In this document: positions 14,242 to 22,674 of the stretch, one piece after another
Position numbering within the stretch: position 1 is the first letter of the stretch
How the letters are laid out: every line of letters starts with the position of its first letter
Assembly (NCBI GenBank): GCA_028875175.1
Contig: JAPPFO010000237.1
Coordinates: forward strand, 1 to 37,471
DNA: 37,471 nt
Source: Chloroflexota bacterium
GTDB taxonomy: Bacteria; Chloroflexota; UBA11872
Direction of reading: 5' to 3'
Program-made: the position numbers and the translations under genes
Notes under the pieces: generated by a model
The model's input: the letters and a program-made list of their open reading frames with translations, nothing else
The model's database searches: none
What the model was told of the DNA's origin: nothing

Positions 14242-15714
14242 TCACGCGTCCGACGGGGGCGCGGCCCAGCCGCGGGTGCGCCCGACGGCGCGGCGCCAGG
14301 TGGGACGATCGATCGCGAGCGTTTCCAAGCCCGACTCGAACAGGGCTGGGTCCGGGCGAAGCGAGCGCAGCTCGTCCACGCTGGCCCATACGCCTTCGGC
14401 CAGGCCCGCCAGGTAGGCCGCGCCGAGCGCCGTGGTCTCGATATCCACCGGCCGGGCGACCGGACGGTTGGCGCTGGAGGCCTGGAGTTGCAGCAGCAGG
14501 TCATTGGCGGCTGCGCCGCCGTCGACGAACAGTTCGCCCTGGAGCGGCGGCATGAGGTCCAGGACGTCCTGCACCTGGTGGACAATGGCTTCCAGCGCGG
14601 CGCGGGCCAGGTGAGAGCCTGAGACCCCGCGCGTGAGGCCGAGAATCGCGCCGCGCGCGTCGGGATCCCAGTACGGCGCACCGAGCCCCGTGAAGGCCGG
14701 AACAATCACCGCCCCGGCGGTATCCGGCACCGCCCGCGCCAGCGCTTCGATTTCGGGGGCGGCGCCAATCAGGCCCAGTTCGTCGCGCAGCCACTGCACC
14801 AGGGCGCCGCCGGTGAACACGCTGCCTTCGTAGGCATAGGTCAAGCCATCGGGCCGACCCAGCGCCAGCGTCGTCAGCAGGTCTTCGATGTCGGGCGGCC
14901 GCGCGTCGCCCGCGTGCTGCAGGAGGAAGCAACCGGTGCCGTAGGTCACCTTGGCGGCCCCGGACGACACCGCCAGGTGACCGAACAGGGCGGCCTGTTG
15001 GTCGCCCGCGATGCCGCTGATCGGGGTTCCGGAGGCGACCGGCGCATCGCTGCCAGTCACCGCGCACCGGCCGACCGAGGGAACAATCTCCGGCAGGGCG
15101 TGCAATGGAATCTCAAACAGCTCGGTCATGTCCGTCGACCAGCAGCCCGTGTCGAGATCCATCAGCAGGGTTCGGGAGGCGTTGGTGGCGTCGATGCGGT
15201 GGGCGCCGCCGGACAGCCGGGCAATCAGCCAGGCATCGACGGTTCCGAGGCGCAAACGGCCGCTGTCGCGAGCCGAGGCGACCTCGGGCACGTGGTCCAG
15301 CATCCAGCCAAACTTGCCGGCGCTGAAATAAGGGCTGGGCCGCAGGCCGGTGATTGCGCGGATCACATCCCCGTGGCCACCGGCTTCCAGGTCGGCCATG
15401 GCCGGCCCGGTGCGGACGTCCTGCCAGACGATGGCCGGCCCCAGGGGCTCCAGGGTCGCCGCGTCCCAGGCCACGGCCGTTTCGCGCTGATTGGTGATGC
15501 CGATCGCCGCAACGGTTCCAGCCGGCGCGGCCTCAAGCACCTGTCGGGTGGTGCGCTGCACGCCGTCCCAGATCTGATTGGGGTCGTGCTCCACCCAGCC
15601 CGGACGCGGATAGCTCTGATCGACCGGCGCGTAGGCCCGGCCGACGATGCGGCTGTCCTCGTCGATGACCAGGGTCGTGGTGCCCGTCGTGCCCTGGTCA
15701 ATGGCAAGAATCAC
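14242..15714 (-). CDS. glpK: Glycerol kinase
   Basis: Phosphorylates glycerol to sn-glycerol 3-phosphate with ATP. From the GTG at 15714 the product is 490 residues, normal for GlpK. It begins with the phosphate-binding AIDQGTTGTT (4-13) and contains GITNQRETAVAWD, which carries substrate-contacting residues, a GTGCFLL ATP-site segment and the PAFTGLGAPYWDP motif. An ATG 15 codons upstream (15759) is in frame, but that extension runs through a perfect inverted repeat and would give an unusual N-terminus, so GTG is preferred, with modest certainty. It is divergent from dcd. Glycerol 3-phosphate could supply phospholipid synthesis, including the PlsY-like step encoded at 35355. Confidence 0.93.
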   Translation of the reverse strand: MILAIDQGTTGTTTLVIDEDSRIVGRAYAPVDQSYPRPGWVEHDPNQIWDGVQRTTRQVLEAAPAGTVAAIGITNQRETAVAWDAATLEPLGPAIVWQDVRTGPAMADLEAGGHGDVIRAITGLRPSPYFSAGKFGWMLDHVPEVASARDSGRLRLGTVDAWLIARLSGGAHRIDATNASRTLLMDLDTGCWSTDMTELFEIPLHALPEIVPSVGRCAVTGSDAPVASGTPISGIAGDQQAALFGHLAVSSGAAKVTYGTGCFLLQHAGDARPPDIEDLLTTLALGRPDGLTYAYEGSVFTGGALVQWLRDELGLIGAAPEIEALARAVPDTAGAVIVPAFTGLGAPYWDPDARGAILGLTRGVSGSHLARAALEAIVHQVQDVLDLMPPLQGELFVDGGAAANDLLLQLQASSANRPVARPVDIETTALGAAYLAGLAEGVWASVDELRSLRPDPALFESGLETLAIDRPTWRRAVGRTRGWAAPPSDA

Positions 15715-15725
15715 CAAGGACCAAC

Positions 15726-15753
15726 CCGTACGCCTCGCGGGGCAGGCGTACGG
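15726..15753. promoter_or_regulatory. Perfect 10-bp inverted repeat between glpK and dcd
   Basis: CCGTACGCCT (15726-15735) and its exact reverse complement AGGCGTACGG (15744-15753) flank an 8-nt spacer. It abuts the candidate dcd -10 at 15754-15759, so it covers the upstream promoter region of dcd and the leader of glpK. It could be an operator for one or both genes or a leader hairpin of glpK. There is no T-run to suggest a terminator. Confidence 0.5.
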
Positions 15754-15759
15754 TAGCAT
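15754..15759 (+). promoter_or_regulatory. Candidate -10 (TAGCAT) for dcd-nudix-SBP operon
   Basis: TAGCAT ends 38 bp before the GTG start of dcd at 15798 and is immediately preceded by the inverted repeat at 15726-15753. No clear -35 is seen. Confidence 0.35.
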
Positions 15760-15797
15760 CGGCGCCGCGCGGCCAGTGGCCGCGAAAAGGGGGGCGA

Positions 15798-16382
15798 GTG
15801 GTCCTGTGCGATCGGGCTCTGCGCGAGGCGATCGCGTCAGGCCGTCTCCACGTCACGCCGCTCGACGAAACCGCGATTCAGCCATCGAGCATCGACTTGC
15901 GCCTGGGCTCACGGTTCCAGGTCTTTGTGAATCAGACCGAGACGCATATCGATCCGAAGCTGAACCAGCCGGATCTGACCAAGACCGTCGAGGTCGACGA
16001 CGGCGCCAGTTTCGTCCTCCACCCCGGCGAGTTCGTGCTGGGGGGCACGGTGGAGACTATCCAGATGGCGGACGACCTCGTGGGCCGCATCGAGGGCAAG
16101 AGTTCGCTGGGACGGCTAGGATTAATGGTGCACAGCACCGCAGGCTATGTAGATCCCGGCTTTCGCGGCAGTTTGACGCTGGAGTTGTCGAACCACGCCA
16201 ACTTGCCCATCCTGCTCTGGCCCGGCATGCGGGTCAGCCAGCTTTCGGTGATGCAACTCACGAGCCCGGCGGAACGTCCGTACGGCTCGCCGGGTTTGGA
16301 CAGCAAGTATCAGGACCAGCGGGGATCCACCCCCAGCCGGTCGCACCTTGGATTCGCCTACCGCGACGTCCACACGGCATAG
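15798..16382 (+). CDS. dcd: dCTP deaminase, probably dUMP-forming
   Basis: Deaminates dCTP as part of dTMP supply and, in the bifunctional subgroup, also hydrolyses the product to dUMP. The 194-residue protein has IEGKSSLGR (98-106), HSTAGYVDPGF (112-122) and the catalytic-region LTLELSN (127-132) containing E129. The C-terminal region with PYGSPG, SKYQDQRG and PSRS closely resembles the mycobacterial/archaeal bifunctional deaminase-dUTPase type, so dUMP formation is likely but inferred. The start is GTG at 15798 behind a purine-rich AAAAGGGGGGCGA. It leads a plus-strand group with the Nudix gene 9 bp downstream. Confidence 0.95.
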   Translation: MVLCDRALREAIASGRLHVTPLDETAIQPSSIDLRLGSRFQVFVNQTETHIDPKLNQPDLTKTVEVDDGASFVLHPGEFVLGGTVETIQMADDLVGRIEGKSSLGRLGLMVHSTAGYVDPGFRGSLTLELSNHANLPILLWPGMRVSQLSVMQLTSPAERPYGSPGLDSKYQDQRGSTPSRSHLGFAYRDVHTA

Positions 16383-16391
16383 GAGCACCCA

Positions 16392-16877
16392 ATGGCAGAA
16401 GCCGCCGATCAGCCCGCAGTCGCCGCCGGCAGCGAGGAACCCTTCCTCGAATCGTCAGGCGGCGTGATCTTTCGCCAGAAGAACGGCCAGATTCAGGTGG
16501 CCGTGGTCCAGACGCAGCGCGGCGCCTGGGTCCTGCCCAAGGGCGCCGTGGAGCCGGGCGAAGCGCCCAAGGACGCGGCGGTGCGCGAAGTTCTGGAAGA
16601 AACCGGCATCGTGGGCGAAGTGGTGGACGACCTGGGCGAGATTCGCTACGAAGTCCGCCCCGACCTGTGGACGGGGTTTGTGCCGAAAGTCGTGCATCAG
16701 TACCTGCTGCGGTCCACCGGCGGCAGCATTCGCCCCGACCCGGCGGAGCACGTGGAGGCGCGCTGGGTGGCGATGCCGGACGCGGTGCGCATGCTGCATC
16801 ACGTGAATGAGCGCACGATCATGCTTCGAGCGGAAGACCTGCTGAGCCGTCAGAACCCAGAGAACGTGGGTGCCTGA
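16392..16877 (+). CDS. Nudix hydrolase
   Basis: Hydrolyses a nucleoside diphosphate linked to another group, usually as house-cleaning or signalling turnover. The 161-residue protein has a perfect Nudix box: G51, E57, R65-E66, E69-E70 and G72 at canonical spacing (GAVEPGE...REVLEETGI). The LPKGAVEPGE context resembles diadenosine polyphosphate or RNA 5'-pyrophosphohydrolase-like members, but the substrate cannot be fixed. It follows dcd by 9 bp, so both may serve nucleotide-pool control. Its last codons overlap the next gene's GTG start by 8 bp, implying translational coupling. Confidence 0.92.
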   Translation: MAEAADQPAVAAGSEEPFLESSGGVIFRQKNGQIQVAVVQTQRGAWVLPKGAVEPGEAPKDAAVREVLEETGIVGEVVDDLGEIRYEVRPDLWTGFVPKVVHQYLLRSTGGSIRPDPAEHVEARWVAMPDAVRMLHHVNERTIMLRAEDLLSRQNPENVGA

Positions 16878-18483
16878 GGCCTCCAAGTGGAGACGCGCGG
16901 GCCGCGGGTTGGTTCTGGCCGCGGCGCTGGCGCTGGGGTTCACGGTATTCGGCGGGGGCGATGCGGGACCCACGGAGCCTGCGGCGTCAGGCACGCTGCG
17001 GCTCGCGGCCAACGAGCCGCTGACCCTTGATCCGGTTCACGTGCGCGACACGGGCTCAGCCGAGTATGTGCAGGAGATCTTCGCCGGTCTCACGCGCATT
17101 GCGCCCGATTTGTCGGTCGAACCCGACCTGGCTTCGGGCTGGACCGTCAGCAGCGACGGCCTGACGTACACCTTCACCATTCGCCAGCAGGCGAGGTTTC
17201 ACGACGGTACCCCGTTGACCGCAACGGACGTCGTTTGGTCGTGGCGACGCGCCCTGGACCCGGACACCGGTTCGCTCTCGGGCCCCGTGTTCCTGGAAGA
17301 CATTGAGGGCGCGGCGGAGTACGCGGCGGGTGAGGCGGAGTCGGTCTCGGGGCTGCGGGTGCGCGGCACGCGGACGCTTGAGGTCGCGCTGACCACACCG
17401 CTGTCCTTCTTCCCGAGCAAGCTCAGCGCCGGCCCCACACTGGTTGTGGACCAACGCACCGTCGCGGCGGCCGGCGAGTGGTGGCGCTCGCCCAACGGTT
17501 CGGGGCCTTACCAACTCCTCGACTGGCGCCCGGAATCGCTGATCAGGCTGGGCCGGGCGGATACGGTGCCCTGGCGGGCGGGTGGACCGGCGGTCGTTGA
17601 GTTCCATCAGCTTGACGTCGGCGAGAATCTCTTGCTGTATGAGAACGACGAGCTTGACCTGATCTCAATCGGGGCGTCCGATCTGAACCGGTTTCGCGAC
17701 CCGAATGAACCGCGCAGCAGCCAATTGATCAGCACGCCCGACCTGGCGTTCCAATACCTTGGCTTCAACACGACGCTGGCGCCGTTCGACGACGTGCACG
17801 TGCGGCGAGCCCTGGCCCTGGCCACCGACCGGTCGTTCATCAATGAGGTCGTGCTGGCCGGAACACAGCGAGAGGCCAGGGGCGTCATTCCGCCGGGCTT
17901 GCCAGGTCACCGGGCGGACTTCGAAGGCCTGGCATTTGACCTGGACGCGGCGCAGGCTGAACTTGAGAAGTCGAGCTACGGCGGCGCCGACGCCCTGCCG
18001 CCCATCACCGTGGTAGCGCCGGGCGACGGCCTGTCAGGGAGTCCATTCGTGGAGCTCATCGTCGATCCGTGGCGTACCGAACTTGGCGTGGACGTGGTGA
18101 TCGAGGTGCGCTCTTTCGACGATCTCCTCACCTCGCTGGATGATCCGGACCACGATATCCAGGCGTTTTTCCTTGGGTGGTCGGCCGACTTCCCCGACGC
18201 CTTCAACTTCACCGGCGAGCTGTTCGGTTCCAACCGACCGGACAACTCGTGGCGCTATTCGGATGATGTCGTCGACAACCTCATTCAGCAGGCTCGGTCG
18301 GCCGCTACCGACGACGAGCGGCTGGCGCGCTATGGGGAGATTGAAAATCGAGTCATCGAGCAGGGGGTGCTCATTCCCCTGCTGTTCTTTGTATCGCACG
18401 AGCTGGTGCAGCCCTGGGTGGAAGGCTATGCCGGCCGCCCGATGACGCGAGAGTGGCTCACCGAGCTGACGATCGCCGGTTGA
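16870..18483 (+). CDS. ABC transporter substrate-binding protein, family 5 (peptide type)
   Basis: An extracytoplasmic solute receptor of the oligopeptide/dipeptide/nickel class (SBP_bac_5 family), 537 residues. The N-terminus has WRRAGRGLVLAAALALGFTV, a signal or anchor segment with no lipobox cysteine, unlike the next gene. Family features follow: LRLAANEPLTLDP near residues 44-56, then AEYVQEIFAGLTRIAP, LTYTFTIRQQARFHDGTPLTATDVVWSW and, near the C-terminus, FFLGWSADFPDAFNF. The GTG start overlaps the Nudix gene by 8 bp. No permease or ATPase genes accompany it, so it must use transport components encoded elsewhere or act as a sensor. The ligand cannot be predicted. Confidence 0.9.
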   Translation: MPEASKWRRAGRGLVLAAALALGFTVFGGGDAGPTEPAASGTLRLAANEPLTLDPVHVRDTGSAEYVQEIFAGLTRIAPDLSVEPDLASGWTVSSDGLTYTFTIRQQARFHDGTPLTATDVVWSWRRALDPDTGSLSGPVFLEDIEGAAEYAAGEAESVSGLRVRGTRTLEVALTTPLSFFPSKLSAGPTLVVDQRTVAAAGEWWRSPNGSGPYQLLDWRPESLIRLGRADTVPWRAGGPAVVEFHQLDVGENLLLYENDELDLISIGASDLNRFRDPNEPRSSQLISTPDLAFQYLGFNTTLAPFDDVHVRRALALATDRSFINEVVLAGTQREARGVIPPGLPGHRADFEGLAFDLDAAQAELEKSSYGGADALPPITVVAPGDGLSGSPFVELIVDPWRTELGVDVVIEVRSFDDLLTSLDDPDHDIQAFFLGWSADFPDAFNFTGELFGSNRPDNSWRYSDDVVDNLIQQARSAATDDERLARYGEIENRVIEQGVLIPLLFFVSHELVQPWVEGYAGRPMTREWLTELTIAG

Positions 18484-18487
18484 ACCC

Positions 18488-20089
18488 ATGCCGCTGAACC
18501 GTCGGCGGTTTGTTGGCCTGGCCGGTAGCGGCGTTGCGCTTGCGGCCCTGGCGGCGTGCGAAGGACCGCTAACGCTCGAAGGCGACGACCAAGGCCAGCG
18601 CCTCGAACTGCTGCTGGACGAGCCCGCCACCATCGATCCGGCGCTGGTCGCGCAGCCGCAGGAGGCGACGGTTGCGGAGGCTCTGTTCGAGCCGCTCGTC
18701 CGCGTCGGCGAAGGCGGAGTGGCCCAACCAGCCGCCGCCGAATCGTGGCAGATCACGGACGCCGGGCATGCCTACCAGTTCAATCTTGCGGCCAGCGGCC
18801 GATGGACGTCGGGTGAGGCGGTCTCGTCCGACGATTTTGTCTGGTCCTGGCGGCGCAACCTGGCGCCGGAACTGGGCGCCACGTTTAACTACCTCCTGTT
18901 CCCGATCACGGGGGCGGAGAGCTATGCCGCTGGCGGCCGCAATCGCGACGAGCCGGAGATAGGCGCGCCGGACACGTCGACCCTGCGGGTGCACCTGAGA
19001 AGCTCCACGCCCGGATTCCTGGCGCGCGTGGCGACCTCGACGTTCGTTCCGCTGCCACGGGCGGAAATCGAGGGCACGGGGGCCTCTTGGACCGACCCGA
19101 TCCGGATTCGCAGCAACGGGCCGTACAAGCTGGCGCAGTGGGACCGCGGCTTGGGCATGACGCTGCATCGCAATACGGAATACGGCGGTTCGGCGCCGCC
19201 GGTGTTCAGCGACGTCGTGATTCGATTCCCGCGCTCCGCCGACTCGCGGCTACAGGACTTTCATGCAAGTCCGGCGCACGCCGCCAGCGTGAGCGGAGCG
19301 GACTACAGGTCGGCGATGGCCAACGCGGACCTGCGGCCGCAGGTGCGGCTGTTCGAGCGCGCGGGAACGTGGTTCATCGTGTTCAACACGCGCAAGGCGC
19401 CCTGGGACGCGGCAGCCGTGCGGCGCGCGCTATCGCTGGCGCTCGACCGCGAGGCGTTGACCGCGGCCGTGTTCGACCAGCCCACGCTGCCGGCGCAGCG
19501 GCTGACACCCGGGAGCATCCTGGCGGCCGAGCCGGGCGGCGCGCCGAACGTCGACGAGGCGCGGGCCCTGCTGGCGAGCGCCGGGTTTCCCAACGGTGAA
19601 GGTCTCCCGCCCCTGCGTTTCACCTACCACCGCACGGACCAGTGGGATCGGCTGGCCGCCGAACTGACCCGAATATGGGACGACACGCTGGGCGTGGTGG
19701 TGCAGCCGGACGTGCGCGAGTGGCGCGACTTTCTGGACTTCTCGAACGCGCCCGGCGACTTTGACGCCTATCGCGCCGGCTGGACTTCGGAATACCGCCA
19801 CCCCGCCAACTGGCTGGATGACCTGTGGCGTTCCGACATGGACTTCTTCCGCACGGGCTGGGCCAACAGCGCGTTTGACCAACACCTGGCCACGGCAGCC
19901 GCGACAACGGACCAGGAGGCCCAGCGGGAGGCCTACGCGGCCGCCGACGCCGTGCTGGAATCCGAGGCGCCGGCAATCGCCATAGGCAGCCACGCCTCAG
20001 CCTTCCTGCTGAAGCCTGACGTGACGGGGTTTGGAATCGACCCGGTGAGCGGCGCGATCGACCTGGCGCAGGTTTCACTCAACGCCTAG
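18488..20089 (+). CDS. ABC transporter substrate-binding lipoprotein, family 5, Tat signal
   Basis: A second family-5 binding protein of 533 residues, starting 4 bp after the previous gene. The N-terminus NRRRFVGLAGSG carries a twin-arginine pattern and ends in a lipobox LAALAAC (Cys24), so it should be exported folded and lipid-anchored. The mature part has ELLLDEPATIDPALV, YQFNLAASGRWTSGEAVSSDDFVWSWRR and SLALDREALTAAVF, all typical of the family. Similar length and domain order to its upstream neighbour suggest paralogues. Why two receptors are paired without a permease is unclear. It is convergent with the sulfurtransferase gene (24 bp apart), where CCGCG-GCA-CGCGG at 20100-20112 forms only a weak hairpin. 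Confidence 0.92.
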   Translation: MPLNRRRFVGLAGSGVALAALAACEGPLTLEGDDQGQRLELLLDEPATIDPALVAQPQEATVAEALFEPLVRVGEGGVAQPAAAESWQITDAGHAYQFNLAASGRWTSGEAVSSDDFVWSWRRNLAPELGATFNYLLFPITGAESYAAGGRNRDEPEIGAPDTSTLRVHLRSSTPGFLARVATSTFVPLPRAEIEGTGASWTDPIRIRSNGPYKLAQWDRGLGMTLHRNTEYGGSAPPVFSDVVIRFPRSADSRLQDFHASPAHAASVSGADYRSAMANADLRPQVRLFERAGTWFIVFNTRKAPWDAAAVRRALSLALDREALTAAVFDQPTLPAQRLTPGSILAAEPGGAPNVDEARALLASAGFPNGEGLPPLRFTYHRTDQWDRLAAELTRIWDDTLGVVVQPDVREWRDFLDFSNAPGDFDAYRAGWTSEYRHPANWLDDLWRSDMDFFRTGWANSAFDQHLATAAATTDQEAQREAYAAADAVLESEAPAIAIGSHASAFLLKPDVTGFGIDPVSGAIDLAQVSLNA

Positions 20090-20113
20090 GCGATCGCGTC
20101 CGCGGCACGCGGC

Positions 20114-20956
20114 TCAGCGCTCGATCGGCTGTCCGATCATCGAGCCCCACTCCGTCCAGGAGCCGTCGTAGTTGCGGACGTTGCCGACGCCCAGCAACTC
20201 GTGCAGCGCGAACCAGGTGTGGGCGGAGCGCTCGCCGATGCGGCAGTAGGTGATGACGGGTGCATCGCCCGTAGCGCCGAGCGGACCATAAATCTCCAGC
20301 AACTCGTCGGCCGACTTGAATGTTCCATCGGCCTCGTTGACGGCGGTTAGCCAGGGCACGTTGTCGGCGCCGGGAATGTGGCCGCCGCGCTGTGACAGTT
20401 CCTGGAGGCCCGGCGGAGCCAGGATCTCGCCGGTGAACTCAGCGGGCGAACGCACGTCCACCAGCACGGTGGAGCCGTCGTCAAGCGCGGCGCGGACATC
20501 CGGCTGCAAGACACGCAACGACGGGTCGGCCTCACCGGCCTCGTAGGTGGTGGACTCGACGACGGTCTCGTCGGTGGTCAACTCGCGGCCTTCCTGCTCC
20601 CACTTGAGCCGGCCGCCGTTCATCAGGCTCACGCGCTCGTGGCCGCCCATCTTGAACTGCCAGTAGGCGAAGGCGGCGAACCAGTTGTTGTTGTCGCCGT
20701 ACAGAATGACGTGGGTGTCGGCGGCGATGCCGGAGCTTTCGAGCAGCTCCTTCCACTGTTCCGGCGAGGCAATGTCGCGCCGGATGCCGTCGGAAAGCTG
20801 GGTCTCCCAATTCCAACCCACGGCGCCGGGAATGTGCCCGGAGTCGTACGAGGACGTGTCGACATCCACCTCGACCAGTCGGACGTCATCGTCGCCGCCA
20901 TGGGCAGCGACCCAGTCGGTGTCGACGAGGGTGTCTGGATTCACATATTCGGCCAT
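20114..20956 (-). CDS. Thiosulfate/3-mercaptopyruvate sulfurtransferase, tandem rhodanese
   Basis: Transfers sulfane sulfur from thiosulfate or 3-mercaptopyruvate to an acceptor such as cyanide or a protein thiol. The 280-residue protein has two rhodanese domains: an inactive N-terminal one (with YDSGHIPGAVGWNW, 37-50) and a C-terminal catalytic one with the persulfide cysteine C238 in YCRIGERSAHTWF. The CRIGERS loop is closer to the thiosulfate-using (CRxGxR) type than to the mercaptopyruvate (CGSGVT) type. The length is standard. The ATG at 20956 is preceded by AGGTAG at a suitable distance. No cysteine or thiosulfate pathway genes are adjacent. Confidence 0.94.
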   Translation of the reverse strand: MAEYVNPDTLVDTDWVAAHGGDDDVRLVEVDVDTSSYDSGHIPGAVGWNWETQLSDGIRRDIASPEQWKELLESSGIAADTHVILYGDNNNWFAAFAYWQFKMGGHERVSLMNGGRLKWEQEGRELTTDETVVESTTYEAGEADPSLRVLQPDVRAALDDGSTVLVDVRSPAEFTGEILAPPGLQELSQRGGHIPGADNVPWLTAVNEADGTFKSADELLEIYGPLGATGDAPVITYCRIGERSAHTWFALHELLGVGNVRNYDGSWTEWGSMIGQPIER

Positions 20957-21010
20957 TGAGGCTACCTACCTGGGATTGCTGACTCGCCCGCGCGGATGCG
21001 GGGCCAATTC

Positions 21011-21063
21011 TTGCACGAAATCGAATCCGTATTACATTCGCGTTCGCGCGAGTGGGCTACAGT
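21011..21063 (+). promoter_or_regulatory. Candidate promoter(s) for the beta-propeller gene
   Basis: TTGCAC (21011-21016) is followed after 16 bp by TACATT (21033-21038), a reasonable sigma-70-type pair. Further downstream, TACAGT (21058-21063) ends 33 bp before the ATG at 21097 and fits the leader spacing seen at other genes here. Either or both may be used. Confidence 0.4.
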
Positions 21064-21096
21064 GCCCGCCGCCACCTCCACGGTCAATGTCGCCCC

Positions 21097-22674
21097 ATGC
21101 CCTCTAGCGCCCGTCGCCAGCGCAGCATTCGGGGCGCGCTGCTGGCGCTGGCGCTCCTGGGCGGGGTGTTTCTTGCCCCAGCCCGGTTTGCGCAGGCGGA
21201 ATCGCCGGCGGATTGGGCTAGCGCCCAGGGCTGGTTCTATACGCAGGCCGGACCGGGCGACGGTCTCGGTTTCGAAGTGACGGATGCGGACGACATCCCG
21301 TTCTGGACGTTCTTTCAGTCCGCCGGTGGGGTTCGGCAGCTTGGCTACCCACTTTCCAATCGCTGGTCGGAGGGTCCGCTGACCTTCCAGGCGTTTCAGA
21401 AGGCCGTTCTTCAATGGACGCTGGCCGACGGGGTGACGTTGCTGAACGTCTATGACCAACTCAGCCAGGCCGGGCGGGACCCCTGGTTGAGAACCGCGCG
21501 CGGCATTCCGGTTCCGCCGGACGCAGGGGAAGCGGACGGGCGTGCGTTTGACGAAGTCTTAGCGGAACGCCTGGAGATGCTGAAGCGTTATCCGGAGATC
21601 GAGCGCCGCTGGTTTCGCAATGACCGCTGGCTGGATGCCTATGGCCTGCCGGTGGTCGTCGAAGACCGGGGCGACCTTGTGGTACTGCGGGCGCAGCGCG
21701 CGGTGTTCCGGCTGTGGCGCCCTGACTCCGAAGCGGCGGTCAGCCCGCCCAATGTCCTCATTGCTCACAGCGGATTGGACTACCGGGACGGCGGCCTGAT
21801 TCCGGCCGAGGCGACGGCCGCAATCCCCGATCCGAACCTGGCCGGAACGACGGGGCTGCTGGCGTTCCTGAGCAACCGCAGCGGGGCGTGGAATCTTTGG
21901 TCGATGACCCCAACGGGAACCGAGCTCACGCAGCTCACGCAGTCGGGAGGCCTGACCAGCCGCCCGAACTGGTCGCCCGACGGTCGGCGGATTGCGTACG
22001 CCGCGTTTGCGAGCGGGGGGTACCAGGTCTTTGTGGCGGACAGCGACGGTGGGAACCCACAGCAACTGACGAACACCACCGCCACGGACTGGGAGGCCTG
22101 GTGGTCGCCGGATGGCGAGCGCCTGGTGTTTGCCAGCACACGCAGCGGCGAGAGTGAGATTTACACCATGTTCGCGGACGGCTCCGACCAGCGGATTATT
22201 GGGGATCAAGCCGGGTTTCTCTGCTACCCCGCATGGTCGCCAGACGGCACGCAACTGATCTTTGCCAGCGGCTCCGACATCGTGACGGTGGACCTTGCCA
22301 ATCCTTTGCGGACGCGCTCGGTGATCAGCAGCGGGCGCGATCCTTCGTTTTCCCCGGACGGCACGCTGATTACCTTTGCGCGCTGGGTGGGCGACGCGTT
22401 TGATGTGTTTGTGGCGGACGCGGACGGGTCGAACGAGATACGGCTGACCACGCACCCGGCGCCTGACTGGAATCCGGTGTTTTCGCCGGACGGCGCGAAA
22501 ATCGCCTTTGCGAGCTACCGGGACGCCAACTGGGAGATCTATACCGTTCGGGTCGACGGGACGGACCTGCAGCGGATTACGAACAACCCGGCGTCGGACT
22601 ACCTGCCGGCCTGGGGAAGTGCCCTAGACGCCACCCTGCAAACGCGAGCGGGCAGCGGCAGCCGCCCCAAGTAG
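21097..22674 (+). CDS. Secreted TolB-like beta-propeller protein with LGFP-like N-terminal module
   Basis: A 525-residue exported protein. The start at 21097 gives a classical signal peptide (ARRQRSIRGALLALALLGG then an AQA cleavage-like site). The next region contains FFQSAGGVRQLGYPLSNRW and LTFQAFQKAVLQW, similar to the LGFP-like modules of Chloroflexota extracellular proteins. The C-terminal half has at least five PD40/TolB-type blades, recognisable by repeated WSPDG or FSPDG motifs and paired 'IYTM.ADGS' or 'VFVADSDG' strands. These propellers usually mediate protein or carbohydrate binding; no enzymatic motif is seen. The 3' end overlaps the convergent ROK kinase gene by 51 bp. GTG at 21052 is an alternative start but would mask the signal peptide. 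Confidence 0.85.
   Translation: MPSSARRQRSIRGALLALALLGGVFLAPARFAQAESPADWASAQGWFYTQAGPGDGLGFEVTDADDIPFWTFFQSAGGVRQLGYPLSNRWSEGPLTFQAFQKAVLQWTLADGVTLLNVYDQLSQAGRDPWLRTARGIPVPPDAGEADGRAFDEVLAERLEMLKRYPEIERRWFRNDRWLDAYGLPVVVEDRGDLVVLRAQRAVFRLWRPDSEAAVSPPNVLIAHSGLDYRDGGLIPAEATAAIPDPNLAGTTGLLAFLSNRSGAWNLWSMTPTGTELTQLTQSGGLTSRPNWSPDGRRIAYAAFASGGYQVFVADSDGGNPQQLTNTTATDWEAWWSPDGERLVFASTRSGESEIYTMFADGSDQRIIGDQAGFLCYPAWSPDGTQLIFASGSDIVTVDLANPLRTRSVISSGRDPSFSPDGTLITFARWVGDAFDVFVADADGSNEIRLTTHPAPDWNPVFSPDGAKIAFASYRDANWEIYTVRVDGTDLQRITNNPASDYLPAWGSALDATLQTRAGSGSRPK

Noticed and set aside
20090..20113. Terminator between the second binding protein and the sulfurtransferase genes
   Set aside because: Only a 5-bp stem (CCGCG-GCA-CGCGG) without a T-run; too weak to call.
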